NCBI RefSeq assembly: GCF_014646515.1
Contig: NZ_BMNK01000005.1
Location: forward strand, 1-64,000
DNA: 64,000 nucleotides
DNA from: Nonomuraea glycinis
GTDB taxonomy: Bacteria > Actinomycetota > Actinomycetes > Streptosporangiales > Streptosporangiaceae
Reading direction: 5' to 3'
The notes beneath the pieces are model-generated. The model worked only from the letters and a program-made list of their open reading frames with translations. It was not told the origin of the DNA and searched no databases. Positions 45,523-55,600 of this stretch are shown piece after piece (position 1 is the stretch's first letter; each line of letters opens with the position of its first letter). The translations under genes were made by a program, and so were the position numbers.

Positions 45523-46941
45523 TCAGGACGCGGCGGTGGTGACCGGGTCGGAGGCGGGCAGCGCGTTGGCCGCGACCACGTCGCGGTACCAGTGCGCGCT
45601 GTCCTTCCAGGTGCGCACCTGCGTGTCATGGTCGACGCGCACGATGCCGAAGCGCTTGGCGTAGCCGTGCGCCCACTCGAAGTTGTCCATCAGCGACCAC
45701 AGGAAGTAGCCCCGGACGTCCGCGCCGCCCTCGATGGCCTCGGTGACGGCCGTCAGGTGCCGGTGCAGGTAGTCCACGCGCTGCTCGTCGTGGATGTGGC
45801 CGTCGTCGGAGACGACGTCGGGGAAGGCCGCGCCGTTCTCGGTGATCATCAGGGGCAGGTCGGGGTAGTCGCGGTGCAGCCGCAGCAGCAGCTCCGTCAG
45901 GCCGGTCTCGTCGATGTTCCAGCCCATCTCGGTGTACGGGCCGGGCTGGCGGACGAAGTCGATGTCGTCGCAGGCGATCCACGGTGAGGCGGCGCCGTTG
46001 GCGTGGCCGTCGGCCTGGTCGCGCTCGCTCGTGCCGTCCCACAGGCGGACCTGGACGGGGTTGTAGTAGTTGACGCCGAGCAGGTCCAGCGGCGCGGCTG
46101 CGGTCGCCTCGTCGCCGTCCTGGACGAAGGACCAGTCGGTGACGGAGGCGGTGTCGTCGATGAGGTCGCGCGGGTAGGCGCCGTCGAGCATCGGGCCGAG
46201 GAAGGCCCGGTTGGCCAGCGCGTCGGTGCGGCGCACGGCCTCGGCGTCCTTGTCGGACTCGCCCCGGACGTGGTGCAGGTTGAGGGTGACGGAGATCTTC
46301 GCGGCCGGGTCGATCACCTCGCGCAGCGCCCTGGCGGCCAGGCCGTGGCCCAGGTTGAGGTGGTGCACGGCGGCGAGCGCGGCCGCGGCGTCGGTGCGGG
46401 CCGGGGCGTGCACGCCGGAGGCGTAGCCCAGGTAGGCCGAGCACCACGGCTCGTTCAAAGTGATCCAGGTGTGCACCCGGTCGCCGAGCTCCTCGCCCAT
46501 ACGCCGGGCGTAGTCGCCGAAGCGCAGCGCGGTGTCGCGGTTGGGCCAGCCGCCGGCGTCCTCCAGCTCCTGGGGCAGGTCCCAGTGGTAGAGGGTCGCC
46601 ACCGGGGCGATGTCGCGGGCGCGCAGCCCGTCGACGAGCCGGTTGTAGAAGTCCAGGCCCGGCTGGTTGATCCGGTCACCGGCGCCCGGCAGCACCCGAG
46701 GCCAGGAGATGGAGAAGCGATAGGCGCCCACGCCCAGGCCGGCGAGGATGTCCAGGTCCTCCTCCAGCCGGTGGTAGTGGTCGCAGGCGACGTCACCGGT
46801 GTCGCCGTTGGTCACCAGGCCGGGGGTGTGCGAGAAGGTGTCCCAGATCGACGGTCCGCGACCGTCCTCGAAGGCGGCGCCTTCGACCTGGTAGGCGGCG
46901 GTGGCGGTGCCCCACAGGAAGTTTTCGGGGAAAGCGGGCAT
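45523..46941 (-). CDS. GH1 beta-glucosidase
   Basis: This 472-residue glycoside hydrolase family 1 enzyme begins [15 protein letters not shown]. The acid/base glutamate is in TLNEPW and the nucleophile in [17 protein letters not shown] and [13 protein letters not shown] are other family signatures. It hydrolyses beta-glucosides, and possibly galactosides, in the cytoplasm, since no signal peptide is present. It is the last gene of the LacI operon, 12 bases after the alpha-xylosidase stop, with GGAG before the start. In this operon it would remove glucose from the de-xylosylated end of the oligosaccharide backbone. Confidence 0.95.
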   Translation of the reverse strand: MPAFPENFLWGTATAAYQVEGAAFEDGRGPSIWDTFSHTPGLVTNGDTGDVACDHYHRLEEDLDILAGLGVGAYRFSISWPRVLPGAGDRINQPGLDFYNRLVDGLRARDIAPVATLYHWDLPQELEDAGGWPNRDTALRFGDYARRMGEELGDRVHTWITLNEPWCSAYLGYASGVHAPARTDAAAALAAVHHLNLGHGLAARALREVIDPAAKISVTLNLHHVRGESDKDAEAVRRTDALANRAFLGPMLDGAYPRDLIDDTASVTDWSFVQDGDEATAAAPLDLLGVNYYNPVQVRLWDGTSERDQADGHANGAASPWIACDDIDFVRQPGPYTEMGWNIDETGLTELLLRLHRDYPDLPLMITENGAAFPDVVSDDGHIHDEQRVDYLHRHLTAVTEAIEGGADVRGYFLWSLMDNFEWAHGYAKRFGIVRVDHDTQVRTWKDSAHWYRDVVAANALPASDPVTTAAS

Positions 46942-46953
46942 GGGGAGTCACTC

Positions 46954-49290
46954 CTATGACTTCAGGACGATCTCGATGTGCTCAGTGTCGCCGTTCGCGG
47001 CGACTCGTATACCGGCGGGGGTGGTCTCGAGGGTGCCGCCGGTGGCGCCGGCGGCTTCGGCGACGCCCGCCAGCGACAGGTTCCAGCGGGCGGGGACACC
47101 GTCGGTCCGGCGGGCGTGGACGCGGTCTCCCACGCGGGAGACCTCGAACACGGCCGCCGCGTCGCCGCTGGTGTCCGGTACGGTCACCGTCCGCCGATCG
47201 CCGTCGGCCAGGCGGTACGCCGTCAGGGTGACGCCGTCGGCGTAATCGTAGTCGGGCCGGTCGCAGTGGGCGCCGGTCGCCAGCACCGCGCCCGGCCGCA
47301 CCAGCAGCGGCAGGCTGTCGAAGCCGTGCCGCTCGGTGTGCCAGCCGGGCCCGGTCACGGTATCGCCGCCGCCGCCGTCCAGCAGCCGGGTCCAGACGCC
47401 GGCCGGGACGTAGTACGACACCTCGCCTCCGGCCGACAGCACGGGCGCCACCAGCAGGTCGGGGCCGAGCATGTACTGGGCGTCGAGGTACTCGCAGCCG
47501 CGGTCGCCGGGGAATTCGAGCTGCATCGCCCGCATCACCGGCATGCCCTCCTGGCTCGCCCGTACCGCCGCGCCGTACAGGTAGGGCATCAGGCGGGCCT
47601 TGAGCCGGGTGAAGGAGCGCAGCACGTCGACCGACTCCTCGTCGAACAGCCACGGCACCCGGTAGGACTGGCTGCCGTGCAGCCGGCTGTGCGACGACAG
47701 CAGGCCGAAGGCGACCCAGCGCTTGAAGACCGCCGGATCGGGCCGCCCCTCGAAGCCGCCGATGTCGTGGCTCCAGAACCCGAAGCCGGCCATGCCGAGG
47801 GACAGCCCGCCGCGCAGGCTCTCCGCCATCGCCTCGAAGGTCGACTCGCAATCACCGCCCCAGTGCACCGGCAGCCGCTGCCCGCCGACGGTGGCCGAGC
47901 GGGCGAACAGCACCGCCTCGCCGGGCCCGCGGCGCTCGGTCAGCACCTCGTGCACGGTCTCGTTGTAGAGCAGGCTGTAGTAGTTGTGCATCCGCTCGGG
48001 GTCGGCGCCGTCGGCGTAGACCACGTCGGTGGGCACCCGCTCGCCGAAGTCGGTCTTGAACGAGTCCACGCCCATGTCCAGCAGCCCGCGCAGCTTGCCC
48101 GCGTACCACTCACGGGCGGCCGGCGAGGTGAAGTCCACCAGCGCCCGGCCCGCCTGCCAGTGATCGTCCTGCCAGACGGTCCCGTCCGGGCGGCGCAGCA
48201 GGTGACCGGCCGCCATGCCCTCCTCGAACAGCGCGGACGCCTGCCCGATGTACGGATTGATCCACAGGCAGATCTTCAGCCCGCGATCCTTGAGCCGCTT
48301 GAGCATGCCCTCGGGGTCGGGGAACACCTCGGGGTCCCACTCGAAGTCGCACCAGCGGAACTGGCGCATCCAGAAGCAGTCGAAGTGGAACACGCTCAGC
48401 GGCAGGTCCCGCTCGGCCATGCCGTCCACGAACGAGGTCACGGTCGCCTCGTCGTAGTCGGTGGTGAAGGACGTGGACAGCCACAGCCCGAACGACCAGG
48501 CGGGCGGCAGGGCCGGGCGGCCGGTCAGCGCCGTGTAGCGGCGCAGGATCTCGGCCGGCGTCGGGCCGTGGATGATCAGATACTCCAGGTCGTGCCCCTC
48601 GGCGCTGAACTGCACCCGCGACACCGTCTCCGAGCCCACCTCGAACGACACCCGGCCCGGGTGGTTGACGAACACGCCGTAGCCGCGGTTGGTCAGGTAG
48701 AACGGGACGTTCTTGTACGCCATCTCGCTGCTGGTGCCGCCGTCGTCGTTCCAGATGTCGATCGCCTGGCCGTTGCGCACCAGCGCGCCGAACCGCTCGC
48801 CGAGGCCGTACACCAGCTCCCCGGCGCTCAGGTGGAGCTGCTCCATCATGAAGTGCCGGTCGGCGGGGTCGGTCATGACGCCCAGGCACTTCTCGCCGCT
48901 GCGCGTCAGCTCCCGCCCGCCGGCGCTGAAGGTCATCTCCCAGGGCGCGTCCCTGCGCACGCTGACCCGCAGCGAGCCGCTGGTCAGCGTGGCCGTCTCG
49001 GCGTCCAGGCCGACCTGGACCGCCGGGTGCTCCTCCCGTACCTCGAACGCGGGCGCGGCGGGCACCGACCCGGCGAGGTGCACCGCGCGGACCCGGATCA
49101 CCTCGGCCATCGGCGAGGAGACGTCCACGCGCAGCACGGGCCCGTCGATGGTGTTGCCACGACGGGTGATCGGCCTGGTCGGCGCCAGGATGCGCAGGGA
49201 GTCGGCGGCCGCGGTCACGTCGAAGGCCGCGTTGGCGTACGCGCCCCGCGTGCCGGGGCGCATCCGCCAGTAGCCGTCTTTGAACTTCAT
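46954..49290 (-). CDS. yicI: GH31 alpha-xylosidase (YicI type)
   Basis: The 778-residue protein follows Escherichia coli YicI closely from memory of motifs. The nucleophile aspartate is in KTDFGERVPTDVVYADG and the acid/base in PVHWGGDCESTFEAMAES, followed by GFGFWSHDIGGFEG and SSHSRLHGSQSYRVPW. YicI-type enzymes release alpha-1,6-linked xylose from xyloglucan oligosaccharides (isoprimeverose and longer). The order is an N-terminal beta-sandwich, the TIM barrel and C-terminal beta domains. There is no signal peptide. It follows the second permease gene by 31 bases in the operon. Confidence 0.93.
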   Translation of the reverse strand: MKFKDGYWRMRPGTRGAYANAAFDVTAAADSLRILAPTRPITRRGNTIDGPVLRVDVSSPMAEVIRVRAVHLAGSVPAAPAFEVREEHPAVQVGLDAETATLTSGSLRVSVRRDAPWEMTFSAGGRELTRSGEKCLGVMTDPADRHFMMEQLHLSAGELVYGLGERFGALVRNGQAIDIWNDDGGTSSEMAYKNVPFYLTNRGYGVFVNHPGRVSFEVGSETVSRVQFSAEGHDLEYLIIHGPTPAEILRRYTALTGRPALPPAWSFGLWLSTSFTTDYDEATVTSFVDGMAERDLPLSVFHFDCFWMRQFRWCDFEWDPEVFPDPEGMLKRLKDRGLKICLWINPYIGQASALFEEGMAAGHLLRRPDGTVWQDDHWQAGRALVDFTSPAAREWYAGKLRGLLDMGVDSFKTDFGERVPTDVVYADGADPERMHNYYSLLYNETVHEVLTERRGPGEAVLFARSATVGGQRLPVHWGGDCESTFEAMAESLRGGLSLGMAGFGFWSHDIGGFEGRPDPAVFKRWVAFGLLSSHSRLHGSQSYRVPWLFDEESVDVLRSFTRLKARLMPYLYGAAVRASQEGMPVMRAMQLEFPGDRGCEYLDAQYMLGPDLLVAPVLSAGGEVSYYVPAGVWTRLLDGGGGDTVTGPGWHTERHGFDSLPLLVRPGAVLATGAHCDRPDYDYADGVTLTAYRLADGDRRTVTVPDTSGDAAAVFEVSRVGDRVHARRTDGVPARWNLSLAGVAEAAGATGGTLETTPAGIRVAANGDTEHIEIVLKS

Positions 49291-49321
49291 GTCGTCCGTT
49301 CTCTGATGAGGGGAGTGCGGG

Positions 49322-50179
49322 TCAGCCCTTGACGCTGCCCGCGACCAGGTCCAGCCGCCAGAAGCGCTGCAGGAAGAGGAACAGCGCGATGATCGGGATG
49401 ATCGACAGCAGCGAGCCGGTGATCACCAGGGTGTAGAGGGCGGGCTGCGAGGCGCCCCGGTTGAGCAGGGAGTAGAGCCCCACGGTGAGCGGGAACAGGC
49501 TGTCGTCGGCGAGCATGATGTACGGCAGCAGGAAGTTGTTCCAGATGGCGATGAACTGCAGCAGGAACACGGTGACCAGGCCCGGCGTCATGACGGGCGC
49601 GGCCACCGACCACAGCAGCCTGAACTCGCCGGCCCCGTCGATCCGCCCGGCCTCCAGGATGTCGTCCGGCACGGCGGCGCCGGCGTAGATCCGGCACAGG
49701 TAGATGCTGTACGGGCTGATGATGCTGGGCAGGATGACCGACCAGTAGGTGCCCACCAGGCCCATCTCCGACAGCATCAGATACTGCGGGATGGCCAGCG
49801 TGATCTGCGGCACCAGCACGCCGGCCAGCAGCGCCCCGAAGATCAGCCGCTGTCCGGTGAAGCGGTACTTCGCCAGCGCGTACCCGGCCGCGGTGGAGAC
49901 CACGACGGTCAGGAAGGCGCCGCCGCCCGCGTAGATGAGGCTGTTGAGCATCCACAGCCAGAACCGGCCGTCGCCGTAGTCGTTGAGCGCGCTGAGGTTG
50001 CCGGTGAAGCCGCCGTTGAAGCTCGGCCACCCGGAGAAGGTGGTGAACAGCTCCTCGGAGCTCTTCGTGGCCGCGAATACCACCCAGAGCAGCGGCAGGA
50101 CGGCATAGAGCCCGCCCAGCGCCAGCACGATCGTGGGCACGATCTTCATGCGGGTGCCGCGGTCTCGCGGGACGCTCAT
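49322..50179 (-). CDS. Sugar ABC transporter permease (MalG type)
   Basis: The 285-residue product has six hydrophobic segments. The cytoplasmic EAA loop reads EAGRIDGAGEFRLLWSVAAP. This is the carbohydrate uptake family 1 inner-membrane component. Its ATG overlaps the stop of the first permease as ATGA. It pairs with that permease and the lipoprotein upstream. No ATPase is encoded in the operon, so a shared MsiK-type ATPase elsewhere in the genome probably powers the transporter. Confidence 0.93.
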   Translation of the reverse strand: MSVPRDRGTRMKIVPTIVLALGGLYAVLPLLWVVFAATKSSEELFTTFSGWPSFNGGFTGNLSALNDYGDGRFWLWMLNSLIYAGGGAFLTVVVSTAAGYALAKYRFTGQRLIFGALLAGVLVPQITLAIPQYLMLSEMGLVGTYWSVILPSIISPYSIYLCRIYAGAAVPDDILEAGRIDGAGEFRLLWSVAAPVMTPGLVTVFLLQFIAIWNNFLLPYIMLADDSLFPLTVGLYSLLNRGASQPALYTLVITGSLLSIIPIIALFLFLQRFWRLDLVAGSVKG

Positions 50180-51102
50180 CGCTCGCTCCTGTTGGTCCGG
50201 ATCCGGAAGACGCCGATCGCGCCGAGCGACAGCAGCACGGTCGCGGCCGCCAGCAGGACCGAGGTGGCGGCGCCGAGGTAGACGTCGTTCTCCACGAACG
50301 CCTGCTGGTAGACCCGCATCAGGGGCACCCAGTCCTGCGTGATGGCGTTGGTCATCGGCCGCAGCGTGGCCGGCTCGCTGAACACTTGCAGCATGCCGAT
50401 CAGGGTGAAGACCGAGGTCATGACGAGGGCCGGGCGCAGCAGCGGGATCTTGATCTGGAGCGCGATCTGCCACTCGGTGCACCCGTCCAGCCGCGCGGCC
50501 TCGTACAACTCCTTGGGGATGGCCCGCAGGGTGGTGTAGAGCACCACCATGTTAAAGCCGACCGACCCCCAGACCGCGATGTTGGCGATCGAGAAGAAGA
50601 TCGACGTGTCACCGAAGAAGTCGGCGGCGGGCAGCCCGACCGCCTCCAGGGCGGCGCTGATCGGGCTGACCGCGGGCAGGTAGATGAACCCCCACAGCAG
50701 GCTCGCGATGACCCCCGGGACCGCGTACGGCAGGAAGATGGTGATCCGCGAGTAGCGCTTGCCGCCGACCCGCGGCGCGTCCAGCAGCAGGGCGAACAGC
50801 AGCGCCAGGCCCATGGTGGCGGGCACCATGATCAGGCCGTAGACCAGCATGTTCCCCAGCGCCTCCACCAGCGCCGAGTCCCGGAACGCGTCGAGGTAGT
50901 TCTCCAGGCCGATGAACACTTCGGTACGGATGCCGAACCCGGCGCCGCGCACCCGCATGGCGTGCAGGCTGAGCCAGATCGCGTACCCGATCGGCACCAG
51001 GATGAAGACGACGAACAGCGCCACGGCGGGCGCCGTCATGAGGTAGGGCGCCGAGGCCGTACCGCGCCGCCCGGGGGCGGCCTTGTTGACAGTCATGGTC
51101 AT
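50176..51102 (-). CDS. Sugar ABC transporter permease (MalF type)
   Basis: The 308-residue product has six hydrophobic segments and the EAA loop EAARLDGCTEWQIALQIKIP. The two ATG codons at 51102 and 51096 are both possible starts. It lies 37 bases after the binding-protein gene and overlaps the second permease. Confidence 0.93.
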   Translation of the reverse strand: MTMTVNKAAPGRRGTASAPYLMTAPAVALFVVFILVPIGYAIWLSLHAMRVRGAGFGIRTEVFIGLENYLDAFRDSALVEALGNMLVYGLIMVPATMGLALLFALLLDAPRVGGKRYSRITIFLPYAVPGVIASLLWGFIYLPAVSPISAALEAVGLPAADFFGDTSIFFSIANIAVWGSVGFNMVVLYTTLRAIPKELYEAARLDGCTEWQIALQIKIPLLRPALVMTSVFTLIGMLQVFSEPATLRPMTNAITQDWVPLMRVYQQAFVENDVYLGAATSVLLAAATVLLSLGAIGVFRIRTNRSER

Positions 51103-51139
51103 ATCCGTTCTGCGAGCTGGAACGCTCCAAGGGGGCGTC

Positions 51140-52459
51140 TCAGCCGCCGGAGACCTCGTAACCCTGCTTCTTGAGGTCGGCCAGGCTCATCTCCTGGACC
51201 TTGGTGGCCACGGCCGCGAAGTCGGCCTTCTCCTTCACCGCGGTCGGCATCAGGTCCTCCAGGGCGCCGTAGGTGACGTTGGTGTTCGGGCCCCAGCTGC
51301 TGAAGCCGCGGGCGGTCTGCGCGATCGCCGCGGCGGACTCGTAGTAGTCGGTCTGGCTCGCCATGTAGTCGGGCGCGGCGCCGAGCCCGCCGGAGGTCTG
51401 GCCGGCCGTGGCCGAGGGGTAGAGGCCGATCTCGACGAGCACCTTCAGCGCCTCGGGGTCGGTGTTCATCCACTTGGCGAACTTGGCGGCCTGGGCCTGC
51501 TGCTTGGAGGAGGCGGCGACGGCGGTGGAGGAGCCGCCCCAGAAGCCGGTGAACCGCTCGTCCGCGCTCCACTGCGGCAGCGGGGCCATCTTCCACTTGC
51601 CCTTGCTGGACGGGGCGACGCCCGCCAGCACGCCGGCTCCCCAGACGGCGCTCGGCCAGGCGATGATGGTGCCGTCGTTCATCTGGCTGTTCCACTGCGG
51701 CGTGTACATCGGGTCGCCGAGCAGCGTGCCGGAGTTGACCAGCTCGCCCCAGAAACTGAGCATCTTCTTGGTCGCCGGGTCGTCGATGGAGACCTTCCAG
51801 GCGCCGCCCTCGTTCGTCCACCAGTTGGCCCCGGCCTGCTGGGCGAAGCCGGACAGCCAGCCGGCGTCGCCGGGGGAGAACGTGGTCAGGTAGCGCTTGT
51901 CGTCCTTCTTCCGCACGGTCTCGGCCAGCGCGCCGAACTCCTCCCAGGTGGCGGGCACCTTCAGGCCCAGGTCCTCGAAGATGTCGGCGCGGTAGAAGAG
52001 CATCATCGGGCCGACGTCCTGCGGCACGCCGTAGGTGGCGCCGCCGAAGGAGGTCAGGTTCCAGGTGCCGTCCGGGAAGGCGGACTTCACGTCGCCGATC
52101 ACGGGGGTCAGGTCCTGCAGGGCGTTGTTGGTGATGAGGGTCGGCAGCGACTGATACTCCACCTGAAGGATGTCGGGCGCGTTGCCCGCCTTGACCGCGG
52201 TGAGGAACTTGGCGATCAGCTCGTCGCTGGCGGCCTGGCCGCTGAGGGTGACCTTCTGCGTGGGGTTCTTGGAGTTCCACAGGTCGACGACCCGCTGGAT
52301 GTTCTCCGCCCAGGCCCAGAAGGTGAGCGTCGCGGCGGCGTTCTCGTCGCCCCCGATGGGGGAGGCGGCGGGGGCGGCGTCGTCCGCGCCACCGGAGCCG
52401 CAGGCGGACAGGAACAGCATCGCCGCGGAGGAGGCCAGGAAGGTTCTTCTGCTGTGCAT
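51140..52459 (-). CDS. Sugar-binding lipoprotein of the ABC transporter
   Basis: This 439-residue family 1 extracellular solute-binding protein has an N terminus MHSRRTFLASSAAMLFLSAC, which combines a twin-arginine pair with a lipobox (LSAC), so export by Tat followed by lipidation is likely. The mature part shows the usual binding-protein segments (FWAWAENIQRVVDLWN, GNAPDILQVEYQSLP). It would deliver the oligosaccharide to the two permeases encoded next. It lies 13 bases after the beta-galactosidase gene. Confidence 0.93.
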   Translation of the reverse strand: MHSRRTFLASSAAMLFLSACGSGGADDAAPAASPIGGDENAAATLTFWAWAENIQRVVDLWNSKNPTQKVTLSGQAASDELIAKFLTAVKAGNAPDILQVEYQSLPTLITNNALQDLTPVIGDVKSAFPDGTWNLTSFGGATYGVPQDVGPMMLFYRADIFEDLGLKVPATWEEFGALAETVRKKDDKRYLTTFSPGDAGWLSGFAQQAGANWWTNEGGAWKVSIDDPATKKMLSFWGELVNSGTLLGDPMYTPQWNSQMNDGTIIAWPSAVWGAGVLAGVAPSSKGKWKMAPLPQWSADERFTGFWGGSSTAVAASSKQQAQAAKFAKWMNTDPEALKVLVEIGLYPSATAGQTSGGLGAAPDYMASQTDYYESAAAIAQTARGFSSWGPNTNVTYGALEDLMPTAVKEKADFAAVATKVQEMSLADLKKQGYEVSGG

Positions 52460-52472
52460 GGGGATCTTTCTC

Positions 52473-54485
52473 CTAGGGGGTGTCGAGCGGGCGCAGGACG
52501 GCGACCGCCCTGGGGGCCAGGGTGATCCGGCCCTCCGCCGTGGTTCCGGTGAGCAGGTCTTCGGCGCGGTGCGGGATCGGCACGTCGGCGTCGTCGTCGC
52601 CGTGGTTGAGCAGGAACAGCGCGGGGCCGCGGCGGACCGCCTCCACGCCGGGCGGCACGTCGGGCAGGACGCCGGTGACGCCGGCGTCGGCCAGCGCCCT
52701 GGCGGTCAGCTCGGCGAGCGCGTCCTGCTCCGGCAGCGTCGCGACGTACCACGCGACGCCCCGGCCGCTGCGGTGCCGCAGCACCGCCGGGTGACCGGCC
52801 GGTTCGCCCTCGGTGAAGGCGGCCACCGGCTCGGCGCCGTCGGAGCGCACCAGCTCGGTCCAGGTGCGCGCGGCGAACGCGGCGCCGTCCGACCAGCGGC
52901 AGGGCACCGGCCGATCCTCCGGCACGGGCCGCCACTCCTCGCCCGAGGCGCCCAGCACCTCGCGCAGCGGGGCGGGGAACCGGCCCGTGCGGACGTGCGC
53001 GCGAGGGTCCACGACCCCGGAGTAGGGGCCGACCACGAGCACGCCGCCGGCGCGCACGTACGCGGTCAGTGACGCGGCGTCGGCGTCGCTGATCAGGTAG
53101 AGGTTCGGCACCACGACCAGCGCGTACGCCGACAGCTCGGCCGAGGGCGGCACCACGTCCACGGCCACCCCGCGCTCCCACAGCGGCCGGTAGTAGCTGA
53201 GCAGCTGGTCGGTGGGGTCGAGCCGGTCGCTCGGCTGCCCGCGCTCGTCCAGCGCCCACCAGCTCGCCCAGTCGTGCACCAGCGCCACCCGGGCGGGGAC
53301 GGTCGTGCCCGCGATCGGGGCCAGGCGGCGCAGCTCGGCGCCGTGCGCGCGCACATCGGCGTGCAGCCGGGTGTCGGGCCCGGCGTGCGGCAGCATCGCG
53401 GCGTGGAAGCGCTCCGCGCCGAACCGGGAGGCCCGCCACTGGAAGTAGCACAGCCCGTCCGCGCCGCGAGCCACCGCCTGCAGCGACTCCAGGCGCAGCT
53501 GCCCGGACGGCTTGGGCAGGTTGTGCGGGCGCCAGTTGACCGCCGCGGTGGCCTGCTCCATCAGCATCCACGGCCGCCCGCCGCCGAGGCCGCGCATCAG
53601 GTCGTGGACGAGCGCCGTACGGGCCGGCGCCAGCGGGTCGGCCGGGTCGGGGTAGTGGTCGTTGGAGACCAGGTCCTCCTCCGGCGCCCACGACCAGTAG
53701 TCGATCGGCTTGAACAGGCCCATGAAGTTCGTCGTGACGGGTGTGTCCGGGGTGCGGGCGCGCAGCAGGTCACGCTCGGCGCGGTAGTGCGCGAGCAGCG
53801 CGTCCGAGCTGAACCGCCGGAAGTCCAGCAGTTGCGTCGGGTTGATCAGGTACGGCGCGCGGCGCGGCGTGATGACCTCGGCCCAGTCGCTGTAGCGCTG
53901 ACTCCAGAAGGTCGTGCCCCACGCCTCGTTGAGCCCGTCCAGGTCGCCGTAGCGGTTCTGGAGCCAGGCCCGGAAGGCCGCCGCCGAGTCGTCGCAGTGG
54001 CAGATCTGGCCGTACTCGTTGCCGACGTGCCACAGCGCCAGCGCCGGATGACCGGCGTAGCGGTCGGCCAGGTCGGCCACCAGGGCCAGGGCCCGCTCCC
54101 GGTAGACCGGCGAGCTCGGGCAGAACTGGTTGCGGGCGCCGTACCAGAGCCGGTGTCCCGACTCGTCGACCGGCAGCGTCTCCGGCCAGCGGTGGCCCAG
54201 CCACGGCGGCGGTGAGGCGGTCGGGGTGGCCAGGTCGACCGCGATCCCGGCGTCGCCGAGCAGGCCGAGCACCCGGTCCAGCCAGCCGAAGTCCCTGGCG
54301 CCCGGCTCCGGCTCCAGCCGCGCCCAGCTGAACACGCCGACGGTGACCAGATTGACCCCGGCCGCCCGCATCAGCTCGACGTCCTCGGTCCAGACGCTCT
54401 CCGGCCACTGCTCGGGGTTGTAGTCACCGCCGAAGAGCAGGCCACGGCCGGCCGTGAGGGTGTGCATGCCCAGACGCGGCGTCAT
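52473..54485 (-). CDS. GH42 beta-galactosidase
   Basis: The product has 670 residues from ATG 54485, overlapping the LacI stop as ATGA. Family 42 marks are GGDYNPEQWPESVW, the acid/base glutamate in WHVGNEYG, and the nucleophile in WMLMEQATAAVNW. It also has the central trimerisation-type domain and a C-terminal beta domain. It removes terminal beta-galactose, for example from galactosylated xylose side chains of xyloglucan, in the cytoplasm. It is the first structural gene of the operon. Confidence 0.94.
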   Translation of the reverse strand: MTPRLGMHTLTAGRGLLFGGDYNPEQWPESVWTEDVELMRAAGVNLVTVGVFSWARLEPEPGARDFGWLDRVLGLLGDAGIAVDLATPTASPPPWLGHRWPETLPVDESGHRLWYGARNQFCPSSPVYRERALALVADLADRYAGHPALALWHVGNEYGQICHCDDSAAAFRAWLQNRYGDLDGLNEAWGTTFWSQRYSDWAEVITPRRAPYLINPTQLLDFRRFSSDALLAHYRAERDLLRARTPDTPVTTNFMGLFKPIDYWSWAPEEDLVSNDHYPDPADPLAPARTALVHDLMRGLGGGRPWMLMEQATAAVNWRPHNLPKPSGQLRLESLQAVARGADGLCYFQWRASRFGAERFHAAMLPHAGPDTRLHADVRAHGAELRRLAPIAGTTVPARVALVHDWASWWALDERGQPSDRLDPTDQLLSYYRPLWERGVAVDVVPPSAELSAYALVVVPNLYLISDADAASLTAYVRAGGVLVVGPYSGVVDPRAHVRTGRFPAPLREVLGASGEEWRPVPEDRPVPCRWSDGAAFAARTWTELVRSDGAEPVAAFTEGEPAGHPAVLRHRSGRGVAWYVATLPEQDALAELTARALADAGVTGVLPDVPPGVEAVRRGPALFLLNHGDDDADVPIPHRAEDLLTGTTAEGRITLAPRAVAVLRPLDTP

Positions 54486-55564
54486 CGCCGTCCCCCTGTC
54501 CGGTCGACCGGCGGTGCGGCGGAGTTGTCGCGTCTCTCTGTCCGGTCGACAGGCGGTGGGGCGGAGCTGTCGCCGGTCACCAGCCGGCAGGCCACCAGGC
54601 GCTGCCGGGGCGGCCCGTCGCCGTCGCCGGTCAGCCGGTCGATGAGCATGCCGGCGCCGAGCCGGCCCAGCTCGGCACTGGGCGGCTCCAGCGTGGTCAG
54701 CCGCGGGTGGAACATCTCGGCGACCCGGGCCGAGGACAGCACCAGCATCAGGGTCAGGTCCCGGGGGATCTGCCAGCCGTGCTCGGCCACCGCGGCGATC
54801 ACCCCGACCGCCGCGTGGTCGTTCATCACGGCCAGCGCGGTCACCTCGGGGTGCTCGGCGACGAGCCGTTCGAACGCCTGCCGCCCCTGCTCGGCCGAGT
54901 CGGCGCGGAAGTCGCCGACGTAGCCCAGGCCGGCCTCGCGGGCGGCGGCCTCGAACTCCTCGCCGGCGCGGATGGCCGGGCCGTACTGCGCGGAGTAGCC
55001 GTCGGTGGAGTGGTTGAAGAAGGCGAGCGCGCGATGGCCGAGCCCGGCCAGGTGCGCGACCGCGTCCCCGGCCATCCGGGCGAAGTCGATGTCGGCGTAG
55101 TCGATCGAGCCCGGTTCGCGGGTCCTGCCTATCATGCTGAACGGGAAACCGGCCTCCGCCAGCCACCGCGTCCGCTCGTCGTCGAGCCGCACCTCCATCA
55201 GCAGCACGCCGTCGACCAGGCCCAGCCCGGTCAGGTGGCGCAGCTCCTCGATCGGGTCGGCGTTCTCCGGCGACAGCAGCAGGTGATAGCCCCGCTCACT
55301 GGCGGCCTCGGCCGCACCGGTGGCGAACTGCATCTCGGTCAGGCCGAATCCGCTGCGCGGCGCGGGGAACAGCAGCGCCAGGATCCGGGTGCGCTTGCTC
55401 ACCAGCCCGCGCGCCAGCACGTTGGGGCGGTAGCCGAGCTCGGCCGCGGCCTGCTCGATCCGCTCCTTGGTCGCCGCCGCCACCGGGCGGGTGCCGTTCA
55501 GCGCCGCGGAGACCGTGCTGACCGCGACCTGTGCGCGCTCGGCCACATCCCGCAATGAGGACAT
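54482..55564 (-). CDS. LacI-family transcriptional repressor
   Basis: The product has 360 residues from ATG 55564 (MSSLRDVAERAQVAVSTVSA). A LacI helix-turn-helix (VAVSTVSAALNG) and hinge (ELGYRPNVLARGL) precede a periplasmic-binding-type sugar domain. The last 28 residues are a 14-residue tandem repeat (PPVDRT-type) generated by a 42-bp duplication. The gene heads the operon and overlaps the beta-galactosidase start. A 12-bp palindrome CGAAACGTTTCG lies 37 bases before its start, so it probably represses itself and the whole operon until an oligosaccharide binds. Confidence 0.93.
   Translation of the reverse strand: MSSLRDVAERAQVAVSTVSAALNGTRPVAAATKERIEQAAAELGYRPNVLARGLVSKRTRILALLFPAPRSGFGLTEMQFATGAAEAASERGYHLLLSPENADPIEELRHLTGLGLVDGVLLMEVRLDDERTRWLAEAGFPFSMIGRTREPGSIDYADIDFARMAGDAVAHLAGLGHRALAFFNHSTDGYSAQYGPAIRAGEEFEAAAREAGLGYVGDFRADSAEQGRQAFERLVAEHPEVTALAVMNDHAAVGVIAAVAEHGWQIPRDLTLMLVLSSARVAEMFHPRLTTLEPPSAELGRLGAGMLIDRLTGDGDGPPRQRLVACRLVTGDSSAPPPVDRTERRDNSAAPPVDRTGGRR
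54496..54579. repeat. 42-bp direct repeat at the lacI 3' end
   Basis: CTGTCCGGTCGAC recurs at 54496 and 54538, 42 bases apart, with only a few differences across the unit. Both copies lie in the lacI reading frame and add the 14-residue repeat to the protein's C terminus. Confidence 0.85.
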
Positions 55565-55600
55565 CCGGTTCTGGCCCCCTTCGGCCCATGAGAAGCTTGT

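Noticed and set aside
42828-45629. 933-codon minus-strand frame opposite the TPR gene
   Set aside because: Its composition is arginine/histidine/glutamine-rich without motifs, and it spans a terminator. It is a mirror of the TPR coding strand.
46978-49332. 784-codon plus-strand frame opposite the alpha-xylosidase
   Set aside because: The GH31 reading has complete catalytic motifs; the opposite frame has only V/A/G/H/Q-rich low complexity.
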